Assembly (NCBI RefSeq): GCF_006704125.1
Contig: NZ_VIGH01000003.1
Span: forward strand, 62,001 to 126,000
DNA length: 64,000 nucleotides
Direction of reading: 5' to 3'
From: Rhodococcus spelaei
Lineage (GTDB): Bacteria; Actinomycetota; Actinomycetes; Mycobacteriales; Mycobacteriaceae
Under the pieces are notes generated by a model. It was not told the origin of the DNA, ran no database searches, and was given only the letters and a program-made list of their open reading frames with translations. Positions 57,638 through 64,000 of the stretch are shown here, in pieces (the stretch's first letter is position 1; every line of letters starts with the position of its first letter). The translations under genes were made by a program, and so were the position numbers.

Positions 57638-58447
57638 ATGGCCTCACACGATCTGCACCCCGATGTCCCGCCGAAGGATGCGTCCACAGTCATCCTGGTG
57701 CGCGACTCCGCATCCGGGCCGGAGGTGTTCCTGCTGCGCCGCGTCGGCGGCATGGCGTTCGCCGGCGGCATGACCGTGTTCCCCGGTGGCGGAGTCGATC
57801 CGCAGGACGCCGAGGCCGACGTCGCCTGGACCGGCCCGCCGGTGTCCTGGTGGGCGGAGCGCTTCGGCGTCGACGAGGCCAAGGCGAAGGCTCTGGTGTG
57901 CGCGGCGGTGCGGGAGACCTTCGAGGAGTGTGGCGTCCTGCTGGCCGGACCGACCGCCGAGACCGTGGTCGCCGACACGACGGGGTACGCGGACGCTCGC
58001 CGCCGGCTCGAGGCGCGCGAGCTGTCCTTCAGTGAGTTCCTGGCGAGCGAGAACCTGGTGCTGCGTGCGGATCTGCTTCGGCCGTGGGCGAACTGGATCA
58101 CCCCCGTCGGCGAGCACCGCCGTTACGACACCCGGTTCTTCGTGGCCGCGGCGCCCACCGGTCAGGTCGCCGACGGCGCGACCTCGGAGGCCGAAGAGGT
58201 CGCCTGGCAGACGCCCGAGCAGGCCGTTGCGGACTGGTCGCAGGGCCGCACCATGCTGCTCCCGCCGACCTGGACGCAGCTGCGCTCGATCGACCAGTTC
58301 GATTCCGTCGCCGACGTTCTCGCCGCGCAGCCGGAGATTCCGGCGATTCTGCCGACGCTCTACGAGGAGGACGGCTCGCTGCGGGTTCGCTTCCCCGGAC
58401 AGGAGCCGTACTACGCCGCCGGGATGCACCCGTGGGCAGAGCGGTAG
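57638..58447 (+). CDS. Nudix hydrolase (NUDT7/19-like)
   Basis: This 269-residue Nudix protein has the motif split by an insertion, as in NUDT7/NUDT19: GGGVDPQ early, then after about 45 residues AAVRETFEECGVLL (REUxEE-type). It continues with LLRPWANWITPVGEHRRYDTRFFVA, the sequence characteristic of CoA-pyrophosphatase-like Nudix enzymes. It probably hydrolyses a CoA ester or nucleoside diphosphate derivative. The position between the ABC ATPase and echA17-like gene equals Rv3040c. The ATG has weak upstream ribosome pairing. Confidence 0.9.
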   Translation: MASHDLHPDVPPKDASTVILVRDSASGPEVFLLRRVGGMAFAGGMTVFPGGGVDPQDAEADVAWTGPPVSWWAERFGVDEAKAKALVCAAVRETFEECGVLLAGPTAETVVADTTGYADARRRLEARELSFSEFLASENLVLRADLLRPWANWITPVGEHRRYDTRFFVAAAPTGQVADGATSEAEEVAWQTPEQAVADWSQGRTMLLPPTWTQLRSIDQFDSVADVLAAQPEIPAILPTLYEEDGSLRVRFPGQEPYYAAGMHPWAER

Positions 58448-58456
58448 CCTTCGCGC

Positions 58457-59236
58457 ATGGCTGAGTTTGTGACTCTCGAGGTATCCGACGGCATCGGCAC
58501 CATCCGGTTGGCCCGTCCCCCGATGAACGCCCTGAACCGACAGTTGCAGGAGGAACTCCGGGCCGCCGCCCGCGAGGCCACCGTCAACGCGGAGGTCAAG
58601 GCCGTCGTCGTGTACGGCGGCGAGAAGGTGTTCGCGGCGGGCGCGGACATCAAGGAGATGGCGGAGATGTCCTTCGCCGAGATGAGCCCCGTCGCGGGTG
58701 ACCTGCAGTCGGCGCTCGGCTGCATCTCCGAGATCCCCAAGCCGACGGTCGCCGCCATCACCGGGTACGCCCTCGGCGGCGGCCTCGAGATCGCGCTCGG
58801 CGCGGACCGCCGGATCGCAGGCGACAACGCGAAGGTCGGCGTCCCCGAGGTGCTGCTCGGCGTGATCCCCGGCGGCGGCGGCACCCAGCGTCTGGCCCGA
58901 CTGATCGGCCCCAGCAAGGCCAAGGACCTGGTCTTCACCGGACGGTTCGTCGGCGCCGAGGAGGCTCTCGCGATCGGTCTGATCGACGAGATGGTCGCCC
59001 CGGACGAGGTGTACAACGCGGCACGGAAGTGGGCCTCGCAGTTCACCGGAGCCGCGAGCCGTGCGTTGGCCGCCGCGAAGGCGTCGATCGACCAGGGTCT
59101 CGACACCGACCTGAACACCGGCCTGAAGATCGAGGCACAGCAGTTCGCGCAGCTGTTCGCGACCGCGGATCGGACGATCGGCATGGAGTCCTTCATCGCG
59201 AACGGTCCCGGTAAGGCGCAGTTCACGGGCGAGTAG
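58457..59236 (+). CDS. echA17: enoyl-CoA hydratase/isomerase (EchA17-like)
   Basis: This 259-residue crotonase-fold enzyme hydrates 2-enoyl-CoA during beta-oxidation. Features are the oxyanion-hole motifs KVFAAGADIKEMAE and ALGGGLEIALGADRRIAG. The catalytic Glu pair is in VPEVLLGVIPGGGGTQRLARL. It lies 9 bp after the Nudix stop and before a methyltransferase, the same order as Rv3039c in M. tuberculosis. The symbol is by synteny and therefore provisional. Confidence 0.93.
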   Translation: MAEFVTLEVSDGIGTIRLARPPMNALNRQLQEELRAAAREATVNAEVKAVVVYGGEKVFAAGADIKEMAEMSFAEMSPVAGDLQSALGCISEIPKPTVAAITGYALGGGLEIALGADRRIAGDNAKVGVPEVLLGVIPGGGGTQRLARLIGPSKAKDLVFTGRFVGAEEALAIGLIDEMVAPDEVYNAARKWASQFTGAASRALAAAKASIDQGLDTDLNTGLKIEAQQFAQLFATADRTIGMESFIANGPGKAQFTGE

Positions 59237-59300
59237 TAGCGCATCTACCGCCGAAAAACTAGAACTTGTTCATTCCTTACTACCTAGTAGGCTCTCACCC

Positions 59301-60281
59301 ATGACTGCAAGCCCTAACGACAGCGTCGATCCCGCGCCGCGCCCGCACGCCACCGCCGAAGAGGTCGAGGCGGCTCGTAAGGACACCAAGCTCGCCCAGG
59401 TGCTCTACCACGACTGGGAAGCGGAGACCTACGACGACAAGTGGTCGATCTCGTACGACGAGCGCTGCATCGACTATGCCCGTGGTCGCTTCGACGCCGT
59501 TGCGGGCGACCTCCCGCTGCCCTACGAGCGGGCACTCGAACTCGGCTGCGGCACCGGCTTCTTCCTGCTCAACCTGATGCAGGGCGGAGTCGCCAAGACC
59601 GGCTCGGTCACCGACCTGTCGCCCGGCATGGTCAAGGTCGCCCTCCGCAACGCCGAGAACCTCGGCCTGTCGGTGGACGGTCGCGTGGCCGATGCAGAGC
59701 GGATCCCTTACGAGGACAACACCTTCGACCTCGTCGTCGGGCACGCGGTGCTGCACCACATCCCCGACGTCGAGCAGTCGCTGCGTGAGGTGCTGCGGGT
59801 GCTCAAGCCCGGCGGCCGGTTCGTCTTCGCCGGCGAGCCGTCCACGATCGGCAACTTCTACGCGCGTTGGCTCGGCCGGGCCACCTGGGAGGCCACCACC
59901 CGGGTGACCAAGCTGCCGTTCCTGGCGGACTGGCGCCGCCCGCAGGCCGAGCTCGACGAGTCCTCCCGCGCTGCCGCGCTCGAGGCCGTCGTCGACATCC
60001 ACACCTTCGACCCGACCGACCTGGAGAACATGGCCAAGTCGGCCGGTGGCGTCGAGGTGCGTGCCATCACCGAGGAGTTCGCCGCGGCGCTGCTCGGTTG
60101 GCCGGTCCGGACCTTCGAGGCCGCGGTACCGCCGGAGAAGCTCGGCTGGGGCTGGGCCAAGTTCGCGTTCGGCGGGTTCAAGACCCTCAGCTGGGTCGAC
60201 GAGAAGGTGCTCAAGCACGTCGTCCCGCGCAACTTCTTCTACAACGTGATGATCACCGGCGTGAAGCCGGAAGCGAAGTAA
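59301..60281 (+). CDS. SAM-dependent methyltransferase (Rv3038c-like)
   Basis: This 326-residue class I methyltransferase has ALELGCGTGFFLLNLMQGG (SAM loop), VTDLSPGMVKVALRNAENLGL, and FDLVVGHAVLHHIPDVEQSLREVLRVLKPGG. The C-terminal 130 residues form a helical extension containing PVRTFEAAVPPEKLGWGWAKFAFGGFKT, which I do not recognise in other families. Its length and position match Rv3038c of M. tuberculosis. The substrate is unknown. The next methyltransferase gene follows within 10 bp on the same strand. Confidence 0.9.
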   Translation: MTASPNDSVDPAPRPHATAEEVEAARKDTKLAQVLYHDWEAETYDDKWSISYDERCIDYARGRFDAVAGDLPLPYERALELGCGTGFFLLNLMQGGVAKTGSVTDLSPGMVKVALRNAENLGLSVDGRVADAERIPYEDNTFDLVVGHAVLHHIPDVEQSLREVLRVLKPGGRFVFAGEPSTIGNFYARWLGRATWEATTRVTKLPFLADWRRPQAELDESSRAAALEAVVDIHTFDPTDLENMAKSAGGVEVRAITEEFAAALLGWPVRTFEAAVPPEKLGWGWAKFAFGGFKTLSWVDEKVLKHVVPRNFFYNVMITGVKPEAK

Positions 60282-60290
60282 CAGATCTCG

Positions 60291-61454
60291 GTGGGATATG
60301 ACTTCACCCTGGAGGACGTGCGGTACCTGAGCTCCGCTGACGGTACCTCCGCCCTGACCGAGGTGGATCAGCTCGAACTCTCCGCGCGCACGCACCTGGC
60401 CGACATCGGCCGGGTGCGTGCCCGTTTCGGCGACCGAACCGCCGCCCTGGTCGAGACGACACTGCTGCGACGCCGCGCCGAGGTGAAGCTCGACCCCGCA
60501 CCCGACTGGCTGCTCACCGACGACGCGCTCCAGCAGGCGACCCCTGCCGTGGTGGCTCGCCATCGCGCCGGCCGGGTGGCGGGCCGGGCCGTGCACGACG
60601 TCACCTGCTCGGTCGGGGCGGAACTGTCCGCACTGGTCGGCGTCGCGGACGTCGTCGTCGGCAGTGACCTGGACCCGGTGCGGCTGGCGATGGCGGCCCG
60701 GAACGTGCCCGGCGCCACGGTGATTCGCGCCGACGCGCTGGTCCCGTGCACCCGTGACACCGTCGTCCTCGCCGACCCGGCGCGGCGGTCGGGCGGCAAA
60801 CGCAGGCACGACCCGGCCGCGCTGGTGCCGCCGCTGCCGGACCTCCTGGATGCCTACCGTGGGCGCGACCTGTCGGTGAAGTGCGCGCCCGGCCTCGACT
60901 ACGACGCCCTGGACTGGGACGGCGAGGTCGAGGTGGTCTCGCTCGACGGCGGCGTCCGCGAGGCATGCCTGTGGTCGCCGGGGCTCGCGGGTACCGGGGT
61001 GCGGCGCCGGGCGACGGTCCTGTCCGCGGACGGCTGTGGCTGGGAACTGACCGACGCGGAGCCCGACGACATCCCCGACCGCGAACCGGGACAGTGGATC
61101 GTCGACCCGGACGGGGCGGTGGTGCGCGCGGGCCTCGTGCGGCACTACGCGGCCCGGCACGGACTGTGGCAGCTCGACCCGCGGATCGCCTACCTGACCG
61201 GTGACGCGGTCCCCGCGGGTGTGCGGGGGTTCCGGATCGTCGAGCAGTTCAAGTACACCGAGAAGGCCCTGCGTCAGGAGCTCGCGCGCCTGGACTGCGG
61301 GGTGGCGGAGATCCTCGTTCGTGGGGTGGACGTGGACCCGGCGGTGTTGCGGCCCAGGCTCAAGCTACGGGGGTCGGCCTCGCTCAGCGTCGTCCTCACC
61401 CGCGTCGGGCGCACGCCGGTGGCCTTCGTCTGCGAGGCCGGGGTCAGGGCTTGA
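60291..61454 (+). CDS. class I methyltransferase with THUMP-like domain
   Basis: The 387-residue protein has an N-terminal helical region, a SAM-binding core VHDVTCSVGAELSALVGVADVVVGSDLDPVRLAMAARN, a VLADPARRSGGKRRHDP motif (D-P-x-R-R as in RNA methyltransferases) and a C-terminal RNA-binding-like domain near RGVDVDPAVLRPRLKLRGSAS. It corresponds to Rv3037c by position. The THUMP-like part suggests an RNA substrate, although this is unproven. GTG 60291 follows the previous stop by 9 bp. Its last 11 bp overlap the convergent beta-propeller gene. Confidence 0.88.
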   Translation: MGYDFTLEDVRYLSSADGTSALTEVDQLELSARTHLADIGRVRARFGDRTAALVETTLLRRRAEVKLDPAPDWLLTDDALQQATPAVVARHRAGRVAGRAVHDVTCSVGAELSALVGVADVVVGSDLDPVRLAMAARNVPGATVIRADALVPCTRDTVVLADPARRSGGKRRHDPAALVPPLPDLLDAYRGRDLSVKCAPGLDYDALDWDGEVEVVSLDGGVREACLWSPGLAGTGVRRRATVLSADGCGWELTDAEPDDIPDREPGQWIVDPDGAVVRAGLVRHYAARHGLWQLDPRIAYLTGDAVPAGVRGFRIVEQFKYTEKALRQELARLDCGVAEILVRGVDVDPAVLRPRLKLRGSASLSVVLTRVGRTPVAFVCEAGVRA

Positions 61455-62745
61455 GGACGAACAGCTCGCCGAGCAGGGTCGGGGTGAGCACCTCACCGCT
61501 CGGTCCGATCGACGTGCCGACCGTGAAGCCGGCGGCGCCGGGCAGCACGGTCTGACTCGCGCTCTCGCCGGTGCCGGTGTCGAACGCCAGCACCGCCAGT
61601 CCCGCCGTGCCGTCGCGCACGACGGTGTAGCCGGTCCCGCCTGCGGTCTGTGCGGGCACACCGAGCTGGAGGACGTCCTTGCGCTCCCAGACGAGTTCCG
61701 CGTGGTCGCCCCGGTCGCGCAGCGCGAGCAGGTGTCCGTCGCGTCCGCCCGCGGGGACGATGAGTCCGTCGGCGGTCACGGACGGACCCTCGGCGGCCAC
61801 GTATCCGATGTCGTGGCTCCACCGCGACTTGCCGGTGTCGGTGTCGAGCGCCCAGAGGGTGCCCTTGGTGTCGTTGGCGTAGAGGGTGCCGCCGTCGGCG
61901 GACAGCACCGGACTCGACGAGCTGCCGCCGGGTACAGCGTCGCTGGACCACTCCTCGGAGAGAGCGCCGTCGGCATAGCGCATCGCGACGATCTCGGACT
62001 GCGAGCGCCCCGGCCTCCACACGTCGACGTAGAACCGACCCGACTCGAGGTCGATCGCGGGAGTGTGCGGGACCGGGCAGTCGGGGGAGCCGAAGAAGCA
62101 CTGGTCGAGGCCCTTCGCCGCGGCCGGCAGCGGCACGTCCTGCGCCTGGTCGGCGGTCGGTGCCGGGATCAGCTGGTAGGAGGGCACGATCTCCTTGCCG
62201 GTTTGCGGGCTGAGCACCGAGATCACCCCGAACTGGGTGACGAACAGGACGTTGCCGTCGCCGGTGAACTGCGCCGACATGGGGGTGCCGCTGACAACGG
62301 TGCGCCAGCGCAGCTGACCGTGCTCGTTGAACGAGTTCATCGCGCCGTCCTCGCCGATGTACACGTTCGTGTTGTGGTCGACCAGGGGGGTGGCGGCCGC
62401 GACGCCGGGACCGAGTCGGGTGCACCAGCGTTTGCGGCCGCTCTCGATCTCGAACGAGTAGAGGTTGCAACCGTTGTCGCTGCGGGTGGTGACGAAGATC
62501 TGCCCGCCGGACGAGATCGAGGCCGCCGTGGCGGTCGGTGCGCCCAGGGGGCGTGACCAGGCGAAGGACAGGGACCTCGATCCGGCGACGGGGCTGGTGT
62601 CGCTGTTGCGGGCGTCGGCGTGCATGCCCGGCCAACCCCCGGTCGAGTAGATGCTGTCGACCTGCGAATCGCTGCTGCAGCCGCCGACGACCAGTGCCGA
62701 GATCGTCGCCAGCGACACTGCCGCCGACCGTAGGACACGCCGCAT
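61444..62745 (-). CDS. PQQ-like beta-propeller lipoprotein (Rv3035-like)
   Basis: This 433-residue exported protein has signal and lipobox VVGGC. It contains about seven repeats of the beta-propeller type: GRKRWCTRLG, GQLRWRTVVSG, GGTLYANDTKGTLWALDTDTGKSRW and similar W-x-G-D/T-x-G blades, with a Cys pair CFFGSPDC. It is BamB-like in fold and position matches Rv3035 of M. tuberculosis. Such proteins scaffold outer-envelope assemblies or bind ligands. No enzymatic residues are evident. Its stop overlaps the convergent methyltransferase. Confidence 0.9.
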   Translation of the reverse strand: MRRVLRSAAVSLATISALVVGGCSSDSQVDSIYSTGGWPGMHADARNSDTSPVAGSRSLSFAWSRPLGAPTATAASISSGGQIFVTTRSDNGCNLYSFEIESGRKRWCTRLGPGVAAATPLVDHNTNVYIGEDGAMNSFNEHGQLRWRTVVSGTPMSAQFTGDGNVLFVTQFGVISVLSPQTGKEIVPSYQLIPAPTADQAQDVPLPAAAKGLDQCFFGSPDCPVPHTPAIDLESGRFYVDVWRPGRSQSEIVAMRYADGALSEEWSSDAVPGGSSSSPVLSADGGTLYANDTKGTLWALDTDTGKSRWSHDIGYVAAEGPSVTADGLIVPAGGRDGHLLALRDRGDHAELVWERKDVLQLGVPAQTAGGTGYTVVRDGTAGLAVLAFDTGTGESASQTVLPGAAGFTVGTSIGPSGEVLTPTLLGELFVLKP

Positions 62746-62892
62746 TCGTCACTCCTCGTGTGGTTTTCGCTCGATGCACACTATCCGGCAGTCCCGGCCG
62801 CACCCGGCACCCGCCCCGCGTCGCGGGCTGCCCCAGGTGCCCTCCGGTCGCGTGCACGTGCGTAGCCGATATTCCAATTCGGAGGGAACGCC

Positions 62893-62946
62893 ATGAATGT
62901 AATTTCGGTTGAATATCGACGTCCAGCGGATGTTATGAATTCGTGA
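62893..62946 (+). CDS. candidate 17-codon small ORF in AT-rich gap
   Basis: ATG 62893 is preceded by GGAGGG at 62881-62886, a good ribosome site. The frame encodes MNVISVEYRRPADVMNS and ends at TGA 62944-62946. The surrounding 62880-63030 is much AT-richer than the rest of the window. It could be a leader peptide or regulatory upstream ORF for the small membrane protein or acyltransferase, or be coincidental. Confidence 0.35.
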   Translation: MNVISVEYRRPADVMNS

Positions 62947-63030
62947 TTAAACGCTATTCCCGATGCGGTGGGATCGGTGTCATTCAAATGAAATATGTAA
63001 TTCGGTGCGCAATTGTGTTCAAATGGAAAC

Positions 63031-63342
63031 ATGGGACGGCGTCAGAGCGGGTCCACGGGTCAGTCCAGCCATGCACGGCACAGCCACGCAGCGCACGAGG
63101 TGCGAACTCCCTCTGCGCGCGGTAACGAAGAGGGATACCTCCTGGGCTCACCCGCCGCGGGGGTGTACATCGTGGTCGCCCTCGTCGTCGGTGGCGCGAC
63201 GTTGATCGGCGCGATGACCGCGTCGCTGCTCGCCGTCGTCGTCGTGCTCGTCGGGGCACTGGTCGCAGTGTTGTTGCTCAGCGGGACAGGGTGGCTTGGC
63301 GGTCACGGCTGGATGGGTCGCGGCAGACTTCACTGGCACTGA
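63031..63342 (+). CDS. small membrane protein of unknown function
   Basis: From ATG 63031 the product is 103 residues. It has a hydrophilic, His/Ser/Arg-rich N-terminal half followed by two hydrophobic helices (GVYIVVALVVGGATLIGAMT and SLLAVVVVLVGALVAVLLLS) and a short Gly/His-rich tail ending RGRLHWH. I recognise no family. A GTG start nearer the helices (for example in GVYIVV) is possible. It lies 18 bp before the acyltransferase start on the same strand and so may be co-transcribed with it. Confidence 0.5.
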   Translation: MGRRQSGSTGQSSHARHSHAAHEVRTPSARGNEEGYLLGSPAAGVYIVVALVVGGATLIGAMTASLLAVVVVLVGALVAVLLLSGTGWLGGHGWMGRGRLHWH

Positions 63343-63360
63343 TACGTAGGCTGTCGATCC

Positions 63361-64000
63361 ATGACCAGCATGTGGGGCGCACCGTTGCGCACGAGGTGGC
63401 GTGGATCCCGTCGAAACGACAGTGAGCAGGCTCGATTCCTGACCAAGGACTCGCTGCGTTGGGTGATCGCGAACAAGGCGTACACACCGTGGTACCTGGT
63501 CCGCTACTACCGCCTGGCGAAGTTCAAACTGGCCAACCCGCACGTGATCCTGCGCGGCATGGTCTTCCTGGGTAAGCGAGTCGAGATCCACTCGACGCCG
63601 GGCCTTTCCCGGCTCGAGATCGGCCGGTGGGTGCACATCGGCGACGGCAACGCGATCCGGTGCCACGAGGGCTCCCTGCGCATCGGCGACAAGGTCGTCT
63701 TCGGCAAGGACAACGTGGTCAACACGTACCTCGACATCGAGATCGGCGCCTCGACTCTGGTGGCGGACTGGTGCTACATCTGCGACTTCGACCATCGGAT
63801 GGACGACGTCAACACCCCCATCAAGGACCAGGGCATCGTCAAGGGGCCCGTCCGCATCGGTCCCGACACCTGGGTTGCGGCGAAGGTGACCGTGCTGCGC
63901 AACACCAAGATCGGCCGCGGCTGCGTGCTCGGCGCGCACGCGGTGGTCAAGGGCGAGGTGCCCGACTACAGCATCACGGTCGGCGCGCCTGCGAAGGTCG
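63361..64000 (+). CDS. hexapeptide-repeat acyltransferase, partial (Rv3034c-like)
   Basis: The gene runs off the right edge after about 213 codons. After an N-terminal helical stretch (SLRWVIANKAYTPWYLVRYYRLAK) comes a left-handed beta-helix built from [LIV]-G-x-x-x-x repeats: RLEIGRWVHIGDG, SLRIGDKVVFGKD, IEIGASTLVAD, VRIGPDTWVAAKVTVLRNTKIGRGCVLGAHAVVKGEVPDY, SITVGAPAKV. This last motif is typical of LbH acetyltransferases (sugar or glycolipid O-acetylation). Position and order match Rv3034c of M. tuberculosis. A Cys-rich segment WCYICDFDHRMDD is unusual and may be an active-site loop. Confidence 0.88.
   Translation, partial: MTSMWGAPLRTRWRGSRRNDSEQARFLTKDSLRWVIANKAYTPWYLVRYYRLAKFKLANPHVILRGMVFLGKRVEIHSTPGLSRLEIGRWVHIGDGNAIRCHEGSLRIGDKVVFGKDNVVNTYLDIEIGASTLVADWCYICDFDHRMDDVNTPIKDQGIVKGPVRIGPDTWVAAKVTVLRNTKIGRGCVLGAHAVVKGEVPDYSITVGAPAKV

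Overview
The window is high-GC DNA (roughly two-thirds G+C) with short intergenic gaps, many GTG starts and frequent 4-bp stop/start overlaps. It reads as the chromosome of a mycolic-acid actinobacterium, most likely Rhodococcus in the broad sense (Nocardiaceae). The right half (about 38.8-64 kb) carries genes in an order I recall from the Mycobacterium tuberculosis Rv3053c-Rv3034c block: nrdHIE, nrdF, a FecB-like lipoprotein, ctaD, serB, an ABC ATPase, a Nudix hydrolase, an enoyl-CoA hydratase, two methyltransferases, a beta-propeller lipoprotein and a hexapeptide acyltransferase. I saw no rRNA, tRNA, CRISPR array, phage gene or insertion sequence.

Left part (1-18.8 kb). After the end of an MFS exporter come a secreted peptidoglycan amidase, a small secreted protein, a CobW-type metallochaperone GTPase and a DEAD-box RNA helicase. 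A nearly complete molybdenum cofactor locus follows (moaE, a moaC-mogA fusion and moeA on one strand, moaA-moaD on the other). Then come an NmrA-like protein and nadE, with a nucleosidase facing nadE across a 27-bp symmetric promoter, a double-META lipoprotein, a TetR/FMN-reductase pair, MgtC, a secreted protein, a gene-free kilobase, two DUF3558-like lipoproteins and a PrmC-related methyltransferase.

Middle (18.9-38.3 kb). A catabolic island holds two paralogous TetR regulators, a small monooxygenase, an HtdZ-like MaoC hydratase, three SDRs, an ACAD10/11-type dehydrogenase, an APH-type kinase, a quinone-reductase-like enzyme and a 19-codon SDR remnant. Its pairing of kinase and dehydrogenase is that of phosphorylation-dependent 4-hydroxyacyl-CoA degradation. 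A shared operator-like motif recurs at its promoters. After it come a lipoprotein amidase, a MacB/FtsX-type ABC transporter divergent from a two-component system, two MarR regulators, a 14-TM drug exporter and a siderophore-interacting reductase.

Right part (38.3-64 kb). The class Ib ribonucleotide reductase operon has a NrdR-box pair and a long leader. An iron/heme operon (a broken FecB paralogue, intact FecB-like lipoprotein, HtaA-domain protein, Nudix remnant) lies behind an IdeR/DtxR box. Then come ctaD, serB with a PTH2-family gene, a sulfonate-type ABC importer, a TPP riboswitch controlling a CytX-like permease plus two TenA proteins of different active-site type, and the conserved mycobacterial-type block to the window end, where the acyltransferase is cut off.

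Most noteworthy are the split ACAD10/11-like island with its recurring operator, the palindromic bidirectional leaderless promoter between nadE and the nucleosidase, the decayed FecB paralogue behind an IdeR box, the tandem Cys-type and Cys-less TenA genes, and several very long perfect terminator hairpins.
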